64,000 nucleotides of DNA, taken from contig JAEPMI010000009.1 of the NCBI GenBank assembly GCA_017644045.1, positions 1 to 64,000 of the forward strand. The letters run 5' to 3'. Origin of the DNA: Deltaproteobacteria bacterium (GTDB lineage: Bacteria > Myxococcota_A > Polyangia > Polyangiales > Houyiibacteriaceae). The notes beneath the pieces are model-generated. The model saw only the letters and a program-made list of their open reading frames with translations. It was not told where the DNA came from and searched no databases. The translations under genes were made by a program, and so were the position numbers. Below are positions 51,333-59,487 of the stretch, piece after piece (positions within the stretch are counted from its first letter, which is position 1; each line of letters opens with the position of its first letter).

Positions 51333-52700
51333 ATGAGAGAGAACAGACCGGCGAACGCCCCTCGTCCCAGCGGACTCCGGAGGTTCGCGGTCGCAGTCGC
51401 ATTCCTCGTGGTGCTGGGCGGCTGTGAAGTACTGAAGAACGACAACAAGGGAGAGCGGGTCGGCGCCATGATGACTTTGCTCTCCGGTGTCGACAGAGAG
51501 CTGACATCACTCGAGCGACGGTCGGTAACCGCGAACACATTCGCCGACCGTCTGCGGGCGTCTCGCTCGAGCATCCGCTCTTTCGCGGACGGGGTCGAGC
51601 CCGATCCGCCGCGGGAGACTCCGCAGGCACCGGGCCTCGATGAGCCCGGCGGCGTAGGCTCCGTGCTTCGGATACGTCGGGTGGACCCGGCAGTCAGCGC
51701 CTACGAAGCCAAGTGCGACCAGCTGATTCGCATGCACGACGAGTACCGAAGCACGGCGATTGGGGGCTTCTCTCTCCAGGAGTTCGACGAGGAGATGTAC
51801 CAGCTGATGACTTCCACTGGGAGTGCCATCGCGCGACAGCTGACACCCCCTTCGGCGTACTACTACTGCCTGGGCACAGAGCGGCCAACGAGCACCGACT
51901 CAATGGGCGGGCCGATGATGCCCACCGATCTCTCTGCATTTCGTCGAGACCCCTCGGAAGCCTGTCGACAACTCTACGCCATCCTCGAGTCCGACGAACC
52001 GTGCGGGGTGTCCTTGTCCGCTGCGATCGCCGTGTTCGACGAAGGGATCACCAAAGCCGATGAAGAGGTCGGCGACATCGCCAGGGAGATTGACCACAAG
52101 AGGAAGGTGCGCCTGGAAGTGATTTCGACGCTTCAGGCGCCGACCTCCTTGGATCTCCTGGTGCCAATCGCGATGTTGGTCGTGATCATGTTCGCGGCTG
52201 GCCTCGGACTCGTTGCTCTGTTCCAGAAGCGGGACGCTTCGTGGCCCGGGCATCGAACGGCCATTGACCTCTCCACCATTCTCGTGCTGGTTGTAGCGAT
52301 CGTCGCGCTCGGTTTGAATGACTCGATCGACGGACCGGTACTTGGCACTCTGCTCGGCGGGATTTCTGCCTACGTGCTGGGCAAGAAACTGCAGGGGAAC
52401 ACACCTTTGATCGTAGGAGCGCTACCCGCGCCGCCTCTTCTGCCCTCGGAGCCGAAGGGCGAAGCGGCACCGAAGGGCGAAGCGACACCGAAGGGCGAAG
52501 CACCACCAGCATCCCCCACCGGTGGCCCTGCGTTGCCGGAGTCTGCTCCGACAAGCGCGCCCGCCTCGCCGCCAGTCGCCCCCAGTGGACTGGCCGCGGT
52601 CACGGCTCCGCCCCTGGAGCCTTCCCCCGATGATCAAGAACCTGAGGAACTGGCGACGTCGGACCAACCCGAGAGCGACGAAGAGGAGAAACGTTTATGA
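51333..52700 (+). CDS. Lipoprotein with membrane helices and Pro/Glu-rich tail
   Basis: The 455-residue product has a lipoprotein-like signal with lipobox LGGC (C31) and a long soluble, helical domain (RSVTANTFADRLRASRSSIR, EEMYQLMTSTGSAIARQLTP). Two or three membrane helices follow near residues 275-350 (LLVPIAMLVVIMFAAGLGLV, TILVLVVAIVALGL), then a disordered tail with tandem PKGEA units and acidic end (DDQEPEELATSDQPE). Its ATG comes one base after the radical SAM stop, and its stop overlaps the next start (ATGA). Likely an envelope anchor for the system. No family recognised. Confidence 0.68.
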   Translation: MRENRPANAPRPSGLRRFAVAVAFLVVLGGCEVLKNDNKGERVGAMMTLLSGVDRELTSLERRSVTANTFADRLRASRSSIRSFADGVEPDPPRETPQAPGLDEPGGVGSVLRIRRVDPAVSAYEAKCDQLIRMHDEYRSTAIGGFSLQEFDEEMYQLMTSTGSAIARQLTPPSAYYYCLGTERPTSTDSMGGPMMPTDLSAFRRDPSEACRQLYAILESDEPCGVSLSAAIAVFDEGITKADEEVGDIAREIDHKRKVRLEVISTLQAPTSLDLLVPIAMLVVIMFAAGLGLVALFQKRDASWPGHRTAIDLSTILVLVVAIVALGLNDSIDGPVLGTLLGGISAYVLGKKLQGNTPLIVGALPAPPLLPSEPKGEAAPKGEATPKGEAPPASPTGGPALPESAPTSAPASPPVAPSGLAAVTAPPLEPSPDDQEPEELATSDQPESDEEEKRL

Positions 52701-55246
52701 GCCTTGTGAAGAGCCGACGCTCGCATGTCGGGGCCAGGGTCGACCATCGAGGTCGCTTCTCCGGCTGGGTCCTCTGCTGGCTGCTTCTGCACGTGGGCAT
52801 ACCCGCGTGGGCGCAGGACGCGGATGAGCAAGCGCTCGCCGCACCCGAGGAGGAGGAAGAGGACGAAGTAGGTGGGGAGGATCCGGCCGTCGGCGGTGGC
52901 CAGGGCCCCGTCGGAGGTACGAGAGCCCCGACGCCTCCCTTCGACGAGAACCAAGCGTGCGTCGCTGGGAACCTGACTGACGACTCGTTGACCGACGTGG
53001 CGTCGGCGCTGACGAGCAACTCGAGTGATCCCGACCTGCTCCACACGGTGTGCATTCGGGCGTTCGAACTTACCTGCCAAGTGCAGCGGCACCAGGGCTG
53101 TGATTCGGGAGAGGTTCGACTCCTGGACCAACCCTCGAACCAGGAGCTGGAGAGCGAGCTCGAGGCGGCAATCGCGGCGACCGAGTCCGAGCTCCCCACA
53201 CTAGCCATCCACTTGGAGAACGCCCTCTTGCTGCATCTGATGTTCTCGACTCCCAGAACCGGTCCCGTGCCGCCGGCGCCAGCGGCAGGGGCCAACCCAG
53301 GAGAACCGGAGGATTGCCCCGTCCAAGGCGAGCTGAACGACACCCAGCTTCTCGCCTGCGTCGATGACCTCGTTCGTGAGTTCAAAGGTCGGGAAACGCC
53401 CAACCGTCGAGATTTTGTGCGCCGAGTGGGACGCGTCGTGGCCCATCTGAGTCTATCGACGATGGTTCCCACGAGGTTCCTGTCCACTCTGAAGATCCTC
53501 GAGCTGGGTGCGACACCCGCGCTGGCTCCGAGCGCGCCGATCGAGCACTTGCTACCCGCCTACTTTGCGTATGAGGGGCTCTGCCCCGACGGGAATCGTG
53601 TGCCCCTTCTCGAAGCGGACGGGGGAACGTACGAGCTCGATTCCCGGGGCGGAGTCGACGTCGATCGTTTTGGTCGGCGGCCCGAGTTCGAGCTTCCTTC
53701 GCTACCAGACGTGCTGGTGCGCGCGACAGTGGGCAGCACGGTCGTCGCGTGTGAGTGGGTTCCCAGATCCGCAAGCAGGACTTGGGGCATCTCCCCACCC
53801 CCGAACGCCGCTCCTGATGCGATCGTGACGCTGGAAGTCTATCGGATGGGACCGAAGAACGAGTCTCAGCGGGAGGCCGCGCTACGGGCTCGACGTGTTC
53901 GGATCCGGGAACTCGTAGAGAGCGTGATCTTCCTCGATGAGGAGTACTGGCGCGCACATCGGCGCGATCGAGCGGGGTCGCGAGACTTTCGGTCCCTCCT
54001 CCGGGAGGCTATCGACACCCGGAATGCCACACGTCGGGACGAGCTGATCGACCTCGCGAGTCGCCAACCGGTGATCCCGGATGGCATTCCGATGTTGTTC
54101 ACCGCTGATCAGGACCTGGAGATCTCCGAGCTTCGAGACTACACGGAGGCCCTTCGCGATCGGCATCGTGAAGACCTTGCTGCTCTGCGCACCAGCTGGT
54201 GGACGGCGCGTGCGCGAACGGAAGCCCTCGCGGAGGTGACGCCGATTCCGAAGGCCCAGGAGATCCTCAACTGGTACCTGAGCACTCCCGTCGACCTGCA
54301 ACCAAGCCGAATCCTCCGGCACCGCCTGCCTGTCGATTCCCGGCGATGGCACGCACATCGGGGTATGTCCCGACGAGTGGTTCGGTGGGGCCGCGAGGAC
54401 ACCGATGACACGATGGATCGTGGCGGCCGGCGGGTGGCCGTCATCGTCACCCACGTCCCACGCGGCACGTCTCCGGGCTTCAGGCAGAACGAAGCTCGCA
54501 CGCCTCGACAAGACATCGCCGTGCCGCTGATGAGGTTTACCCAAGTCTTCTTCGGCGCTCTCCTCGCCCAGGGTCCGCAGGGCGAGCTCCCGGTGCTCGT
54601 CGACCCAGCGTTACCCACCGAGGCCGCCGTTGAGACCCACACCTTCATCAGCCGGCCGGTGCAACGGGGGACGTCGCTCGCGCTCTGGGTCTGCGATGGC
54701 GACTGCCCGACGAGCGATGGCGATAAGGTCCGAAACCGCGTGAGCGTGGACGGGGACCGCCTCTTCGGTCTGGCCGTTCTCGCCAGTTTCGGCGTCGGCC
54801 GCTACCCGACTTCCGATCGCCTGGTGCTTCGAGAGGCCGGCGGCGGACAGCCAGACGAGTTCTATCGAGTCACCAGCGACGCAGATCGGACCGTTCTCTT
54901 CGGAGCAATCGGTCTGGGCATCCGTGTGTGGAACATCATGGTCTCCGCCAACGTCCTATCCGTCGGCCCCGACATCCCGAAGTTCCGGAGTTGGCTCTTC
55001 GGCGCAGGGTTTCGCATTCGGAGCCTCAGCGAGCATACCTACCTGCAGTTCCTCGGCGGCTTCGCTCGACCTCAGATCTTCACCGGGGTCTCGGATGGCG
55101 ACTTGGTCACGAGTCCCGAGGGAATGGCTCCGTCGCTCGAAACGCGCAGACGCCGGATCCCTCTGCTGGGCGTCGTGCTGAGCTTCGACATCATCGGACT
55201 CGGGTCGGACGCCGCGAGCTTCGCGAAGAAGGTGGGAGCGAACTGA
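52697..55246 (+). CDS. Large secreted protein, barrel-like C-terminus
   Basis: The 849-residue product starts by overlap with the previous gene. A signal peptide (WVLCWLLLHVGIPAWAQD) is followed by an acidic linker (EEEEEDEVGG), a central region of mixed helix with pairs of Cys (NQACVAGNL, HTVCIRAFELTCQVQRHQGC), and a long Arg-rich helical section (SQREAALRARRVRIRELVES). The final 200 residues consist of alternating strands (RTVLFGAIGLGIRVWNIMVS, FRSWLFGAGFRIRSLSEHTY, LLGVVLSFDIIGLG) that fit an outer-membrane barrel or beta-sandwich. It may be the secreted or outer-membrane component of the cluster. Its TGA overlaps the next ATG. Confidence 0.68.
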   Translation: MSLVKSRRSHVGARVDHRGRFSGWVLCWLLLHVGIPAWAQDADEQALAAPEEEEEDEVGGEDPAVGGGQGPVGGTRAPTPPFDENQACVAGNLTDDSLTDVASALTSNSSDPDLLHTVCIRAFELTCQVQRHQGCDSGEVRLLDQPSNQELESELEAAIAATESELPTLAIHLENALLLHLMFSTPRTGPVPPAPAAGANPGEPEDCPVQGELNDTQLLACVDDLVREFKGRETPNRRDFVRRVGRVVAHLSLSTMVPTRFLSTLKILELGATPALAPSAPIEHLLPAYFAYEGLCPDGNRVPLLEADGGTYELDSRGGVDVDRFGRRPEFELPSLPDVLVRATVGSTVVACEWVPRSASRTWGISPPPNAAPDAIVTLEVYRMGPKNESQREAALRARRVRIRELVESVIFLDEEYWRAHRRDRAGSRDFRSLLREAIDTRNATRRDELIDLASRQPVIPDGIPMLFTADQDLEISELRDYTEALRDRHREDLAALRTSWWTARARTEALAEVTPIPKAQEILNWYLSTPVDLQPSRILRHRLPVDSRRWHAHRGMSRRVVRWGREDTDDTMDRGGRRVAVIVTHVPRGTSPGFRQNEARTPRQDIAVPLMRFTQVFFGALLAQGPQGELPVLVDPALPTEAAVETHTFISRPVQRGTSLALWVCDGDCPTSDGDKVRNRVSVDGDRLFGLAVLASFGVGRYPTSDRLVLREAGGGQPDEFYRVTSDADRTVLFGAIGLGIRVWNIMVSANVLSVGPDIPKFRSWLFGAGFRIRSLSEHTYLQFLGGFARPQIFTGVSDGDLVTSPEGMAPSLETRRRRIPLLGVVLSFDIIGLGSDAASFAKKVGAN

Positions 55247-55974
55247 TGACCATCCGCATCGGCATCCTGGTCGGCATCACCGCACTCTCCGCCTCATGCG
55301 AAGACGATCCGGGTCGCTTCGACATTCGCGACGGCGGGCTCGAGTTCGTCTCCGTCACCCTGGGCTCCACGGGCTCGTTCCCGTGTGGTGTGCCGGAGGT
55401 GAACGAGGGCGAGACCCCACTCGTGGCCAGCTCGGCCGGCACCTTCACCCACAGCGTGGCCTTCGACGCGCCCGAGATCGTCGATGGGGACCTGCGGGCT
55501 GAAGTGCAGATCGTCTCGTCCGGAACTTCGACGCGACCGATGGACACCCTGTTTCTCCTGCGGGGCACGGACGGCATCTACCGAGGGTCCACCACGCTCG
55601 CCGTGCCCGGGGCCTCTCGGTTCGTGGTGCGCACCCGCGTCGCCGGCCTCGAACGAGAAGACGTGGGGGTGTTCGTTTCTTCGCAAGTTCACCTGGAGCT
55701 TCGAGCCGAACCGGTCGCAGGGACCACACGCTCTTTTCATGCGATTGCGACGGTCACATGCACGGAAGCCGGAACCGACCCGGTAGTCGGCGCGAGCGTT
55801 TCGTTCACGGCCGGCCCAGATGTCTCCCTCACGCCGGCGACAGCGCGCACGGGCGCTTCCGGCGAAGCGTCGGTCCTCGCAACGGCATCGGACGATGGTG
55901 ACGTCGGTCTTCAGGCTTCATCGGGGTCGGGCGCTGACTCCTGTATCGTCTCGGGGCGCAGCTGCCTCGAATGA
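55246..55974 (+). CDS. Lipoprotein with Ig-like/Big domains
   Basis: ATG 55246 shares its A with the upstream TGA. The 242-residue product has a short signal (GILVGITALSASCEDD, lipobox SASC), then two beta-sandwich-like regions (LEFVSVTLGSTGSFPCGVPE; TRSFHAIATVTCTEAGTDPV with VSFTAGPDVSLTPATARTGA), the latter of the bacterial Ig-like (Big1/invasin) type, which repeats VSFT...TGASGEASV. Such domains project proteins from the surface. The gene ends by overlap with the protease gene (ATGA). Role in the cluster unknown; probably envelope attachment. Confidence 0.68.
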   Translation: MTIRIGILVGITALSASCEDDPGRFDIRDGGLEFVSVTLGSTGSFPCGVPEVNEGETPLVASSAGTFTHSVAFDAPEIVDGDLRAEVQIVSSGTSTRPMDTLFLLRGTDGIYRGSTTLAVPGASRFVVRTRVAGLEREDVGVFVSSQVHLELRAEPVAGTTRSFHAIATVTCTEAGTDPVVGASVSFTAGPDVSLTPATARTGASGEASVLATASDDGDVGLQASSGSGADSCIVSGRSCLE

Positions 55975-56828
55975 CTTCCTGGCTCGTGACTGCAGAGGAC
56001 GAAGAGAGTCTGCGGCAGGAGCTCCCGGCCCAGGCGTCTCTGGTGTTCGGCTTTGGGGAGCGGTTCTTTGTCGTCCGAGCCAACGACCCACCCGCACTCC
56101 ATAGCGGCTCGGTCATCGATCCATCCTCCATCAAGGACGCGAAAAAGCGGCACTTCATCGCGCAGTGGCGTCTCGCGGAACGCGAGACCCCGACCGTGAC
56201 GGACCAAGGCGCAGCCGACGGGTACACGCCCCATGTCCCCACCAGCGCCAAGCCAGCTGGTGCTCCCCCGCTGTTGGGTTCCGTACCCATCGGTCTGGTG
56301 GTCGTCGACTCGAACCAATCCCCACTCGGCGCATCGGATGCGCATCATTGGCAGCAACAGGCTCTCTCGGCGCTCTCGGTCCTGCATGCGCTGGCCCCAG
56401 GACCGCTGACCTTCTTTCCAAGACTCGAGTGGGTGCGCTGCGCGAAGCCACCGGGGCCGTACAGCGGTGGGTCCGATCCCCTCTCGAGGTACGAGAGTGG
56501 TTGGGTCTACGACGCCCTCTACTGGCTGGGCCATCCGAGCGGGAGCTTCGGCAAGTACCTCGAAACCCTCAGGAAGCCGGTGAATGCTCACACCAGTCTA
56601 GCGGTGGTCATGACGACCTATCCGCTCGCGCACTACGGCTACTACCGGGGCGGGGTGGTGATGATCTCTCCAAACGCAACGAGCGCCTCACTGGCCTGGG
56701 TCGTCGCCCACGAGGTCTGCCACCACTTCGGTGCAGCAGAGGAGTTCGGCACGGCCGGCGCCAACTGCATGATGCGCGACTTCAGCATGAAGGTGTGCGC
56801 GCAGACTGCAGCTGAGATGGGCTGGTAG
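55971..56828 (+). CDS. Metzincin-like zinc protease
   Basis: The 285-residue product has no signal peptide. Residues 247-257 read HEVCHHFGAAE, that is HExxHxxGxxE, close to the metzincin zinc motif (HExxHxxGxxH/D) with Glu in the third ligand place. A Met-turn candidate, NCMMRDFS, follows at the usual distance, then CAQTAAEMGW at the end. The upstream region (LGSVPIGLVVVDSNQSPLGA, TSLAVVMTTYPLAHYGYYRG, GVVMISPNATSASLAWVVA) has the strand-helix layout of archaemetzincin/metzincin domains. It overlaps the preceding gene by four bases. It may cut the peptide or secreted product of the cluster. Zinc binding is inferred. Confidence 0.68.
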   Translation: MTSWLVTAEDEESLRQELPAQASLVFGFGERFFVVRANDPPALHSGSVIDPSSIKDAKKRHFIAQWRLAERETPTVTDQGAADGYTPHVPTSAKPAGAPPLLGSVPIGLVVVDSNQSPLGASDAHHWQQQALSALSVLHALAPGPLTFFPRLEWVRCAKPPGPYSGGSDPLSRYESGWVYDALYWLGHPSGSFGKYLETLRKPVNAHTSLAVVMTTYPLAHYGYYRGGVVMISPNATSASLAWVVAHEVCHHFGAAEEFGTAGANCMMRDFSMKVCAQTAAEMGW

Positions 56829-56854
56829 GCGACACGCCAGTTCCGGCGTGCGTT

Positions 56855-56877
56855 CGGCTGATATCGGCCGTGGTCGG
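56855..56877 (+). promoter_or_regulatory. Shared upstream element, copy 1
   Basis: CGGCTGATATCGGCCGTGGT followed by CGG lies 70 bases before ATG 56946. It matches, with about four differences over 23 bases, the element at 57711 before the FHA gene. A common binding site or promoter is inferred. Confidence 0.45.
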
Positions 56878-56945
56878 CCTCGGCCGGATCGGCCGCTACA
56901 CCGGTCGACACGGACGAGCGCGAAGTCGGCGCTGGGGATGAACCG

Positions 56946-57696
56946 ATGGAACCAGAACTGCTCATCAGCAGCACCCTGATCGACGCTCTCTTCGAGCGTC
57001 GACTGTTCCCGAGCGGGAACGAGTGCCGCCACGCTGGCGACTGCCTGTTGGAGGACGCGGTGGTCGTCGTGGCCGACGGTGGGGCCTGGCTCGAGCTGCA
57101 CCTGTGCACCGACGACGGGGAGCTGACCGAGGTCTGCTGCGCCGTGCCGCTCTCGGCGCGGGTGTCGGCGAGTGGCGAAGGGTCCGCCCTGCGGGTCGTT
57201 CGAGGCGGCGGCGCCCTGCAGCTCCAGCTCGAGGGGAACGGTGGTGGCAGCCCCGACCTCCAGCGGATGGCGTCGCCCGCCGTCGCGAACATCGGGGACG
57301 AGTTGGCGATCCCTCTCACGATCGACATGACCGACCCCTCGATCGAGTGGCTCGACAGCCGGGGCGGCAACCATGGCGCGCTGCGCATCAGCGAGTCGGG
57401 CTCATCCCTCACCCTCCGGAACGACCGAGCCTTCGGGCGCGTCGACCTGCGGCTGGCTGGACTGGATGCGTCGAGCGCCGATGCGCTCGGAGCTCCTCGA
57501 CCCCAGGTGCCACTCGCGCCCGCGCGTGCCCGCTCGAATCCTCGTCGCCGCCCGGTTGGTGATCGAGCGCATCAACGCGAAGATCGACGCCTTCGAGAGC
57601 GGCGACGTGGGCTCGATCGGCGCGAAAGTGGACCTCTCGGCCTGGCGTACACGCGTCGAAGACGCGATCCGAAGCGACCTCATCGCGGTCTGCTGA
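56946..57696 (+). pseudogene. Gene with frameshift between metalloprotease and FHA genes
   Basis: ATG 56946 reads MEPELLISSTLIDALFERRL, then strand-rich Cys-bearing segments (RHAGDCLLEDAVVVVADGGA, LHLCTDDGELTEVCCAVPLS) up to RLAGLDASSADAL near 57485. Coding sense then moves frame and continues RSELLDPRCHSRPRVPARIL, RLVIERINAKIDAFESGDVG, WRTRVEDAIRSDLIAVC to the stop at 57696. The two parts make one sensible 250-residue protein. The shift is one base. It follows the operon and precedes the FHA gene on the same strand; the shared upstream element links the last two. Function unknown. Confidence 0.58.
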
Positions 57697-57710
57697 TTGA
57701 AGGTCGACAT

Positions 57711-57733
57711 CGGTTGATATCGCTCGTGGTCGC
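57711..57733 (+). promoter_or_regulatory. Shared upstream element, copy 2
   Basis: CGGTTGATATCGCTCGTGGT followed by CGC matches the element at 56855 in all but a few bases. It lies 34 bases before the FHA start codon, in the gap after the frameshifted gene. Confidence 0.45.
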
Positions 57734-57766
57734 CCAGGGCATACGGACCCGTACCTTGGACCACAT

Positions 57767-58825
57767 GTGCCAGCCGCATCGGAAGAGTCGCACTGCATCG
57801 GGGTGTCTTCCGCGGAAGTGGCCCTCCGGCCCGCTGCAGATGGGGAGGCCTATCTCAAAAACCCCTCGGTGTTGTACGGTCCCCAGGTGGGAATCCTGGT
57901 TGAAGAGGCCACCCGCCGTCGACGCACGCTGGGGGTACGGAACTTGATCGGCAGGGTCAGCTCTGCGCCGATCGCCTCGCAGTCACCCATGGTTTCTGCC
58001 GAACACGGAGTGTTCTTCTTTCGGGACGATTGCTGGTTCTACCGCGATCTCGGAAGCACGAATGGCTCCTGGCTCGCAGACGCGGCCATCGCTCCTGGAC
58101 GGGCCGTCGAGCTCGGCGCCGGTGCCGTGCTCTACCTCGGTGAGCGAACCCGGGAGCACGAATGGGTCCTCGTGGACGACACACCGCCGATGGCACGTGC
58201 CATCGCACTCGGAGCGTCGAAACGGGTGGACGCGCGCGGCTCGTACATCGAGCTCGAGTCGGGCGATCACCGCGTGGTCGTGTTCTTCTCACGAGACCAA
58301 CGGACATGGCTACTCGAGACCGACGACTGTACGGCACCCGTGGCCGATCAATCGGTGATTCAGGTCGGCAGCACGAGCTATGTGCTCGAGCTGCCGTGGG
58401 TGGCCGAGCTCCCCGAGGAGACGAACGAGGCTGGCGCCTCGACCGCTCGAGACGTGAGCCAGGCTTCGTTCGACTTCACCGTGAGCGCGAACGAAGAGCA
58501 GGTGTTCCTGACGCTGAGCGATGGGGAGGAGGCCACCGAGGTACCTCCGCGAAGTCACCACTATCTCCTGCTCCACCTGGCGCGGCAGCGCCTCGCCGAT
58601 CGCGCAGCCGCGGTGACGACGTCGGAAGCGGGGTGGCTGGACGTGGGCGAGGTGGCTCGCGCACTGCGGGTGTCGCGCCAGAAGCTGAACCTCGACATCA
58701 GCCGGGCCCGACGTCAGCTCGCCGATCTCGGCTTCGACAACGCCGTGTCGCTCGTGGAGCGGCGCCCACAAGCAAAGCAGCTCCGGTTGGGCGGATGCGA
58801 GTGGTGCGTGACCACCGGCTCGTGA
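57767..58825 (+). CDS. FHA-domain protein with C-terminal winged-helix-like region
   Basis: A GTG at 57767 gives 352 residues. The FHA core is residues 57-110: LIGRVSSAPIASQSPMVSAE, HGVFFF..DCWFYRDLGSTN and GSWL, with the GR, S-x-x-H-like and N-G residues that bind phosphothreonine (S/H variant AEH). A middle beta region (VVVFFSRDQRTWLLETDDCT) follows. The end has GWLDVGEVARALRVSRQKLN with LDISRARRQLADLG, a helix-turn-helix-like unit. FHA proteins read Thr phosphorylation, so the Ser/Thr kinase encoded 1 kb downstream is a natural partner. Regulation of the neighbouring operon is plausible but not shown. Confidence 0.78.
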   Translation: MPAASEESHCIGVSSAEVALRPAADGEAYLKNPSVLYGPQVGILVEEATRRRRTLGVRNLIGRVSSAPIASQSPMVSAEHGVFFFRDDCWFYRDLGSTNGSWLADAAIAPGRAVELGAGAVLYLGERTREHEWVLVDDTPPMARAIALGASKRVDARGSYIELESGDHRVVVFFSRDQRTWLLETDDCTAPVADQSVIQVGSTSYVLELPWVAELPEETNEAGASTARDVSQASFDFTVSANEEQVFLTLSDGEEATEVPPRSHHYLLLHLARQRLADRAAAVTTSEAGWLDVGEVARALRVSRQKLNLDISRARRQLADLGFDNAVSLVERRPQAKQLRLGGCEWCVTTGS

Positions 58826-58884
58826 GCTCGACCGCCCGATTTCGACGGTAGCCACAACGTCACTCACACGCAGGAGAGCCCCAC

Positions 58885-59487
58885 ATGTTCATACTCCAGT
58901 TTCCCCCCACCGCCTACTTCACGCTGACCACCGACGCGACGGAGCGGATCCATATCGTGTCACTCGACAAGGCGCTCCCGAGGACCGGAGGGGTGACGTT
59001 CCACGACAACACGGAGCACTGGTGTCCGCTCAAGAGCGTGGACCTCGGGGCGCTGGTGACGAAGGCGGATCCACTCATCGTCACCTGCACCAAGAAGGGA
59101 GGCAGCGATGTCCTCACCGAGTTCCAGAGCAAGGTCGGCAGCCTGGACTACCAGATTCGGACGAAGGCCTCGCTCGATCAGTCGGAGTGGAAGGCCCCGA
59201 GCGGTGCCCCGAGCCACGACCCGAGCAAGACTGCGGTGTTCAAGACGGAGGTCCCCGCGTCGTTCGACGAGAAGCCGTCGACCCTCGTCACCTTCTTCCT
59301 CGTGCTGACGATCGCGAGCAACGAGGTCACGGAGATCTGCTGGTACGCGCCCAAGGACACCAACCCGAGGCTCTTCGGCGACCCGAGCCCGGGAGACACG
59401 CACCAGTTGAACAAGTCCGCGCTCGGCGACATCCCTTCGGGGACCGGAGGACACTGGTTCTACGACGTGACGCTCCCGCCGGCGTAG
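58885..59487 (+). CDS. Hypothetical protein next to kinase gene
   Basis: ATG 58885 follows CAGGAGAGCCCCAC. The 200-residue product has no signal peptide; it shows beta-rich composition (IHIVSLDKALPRTGGVTFHD, DPLIVTCTKKGGSDVLTEFQ, TLVTFFLVLTIASNEVTEIC) and an Asp/Gly-rich end (GDTHQLNKSALGDIPSGTGG). No family is recognised. It is convergent with the kinase gene, the two coding ends overlapping by 28 bases, which is unusual and may matter for their expression. The location between FHA and kinase genes suggests a signalling link. Confidence 0.62.
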   Translation: MFILQFPPTAYFTLTTDATERIHIVSLDKALPRTGGVTFHDNTEHWCPLKSVDLGALVTKADPLIVTCTKKGGSDVLTEFQSKVGSLDYQIRTKASLDQSEWKAPSGAPSHDPSKTAVFKTEVPASFDEKPSTLVTFFLVLTIASNEVTEICWYAPKDTNPRLFGDPSPGDTHQLNKSALGDIPSGTGGHWFYDVTLPPA

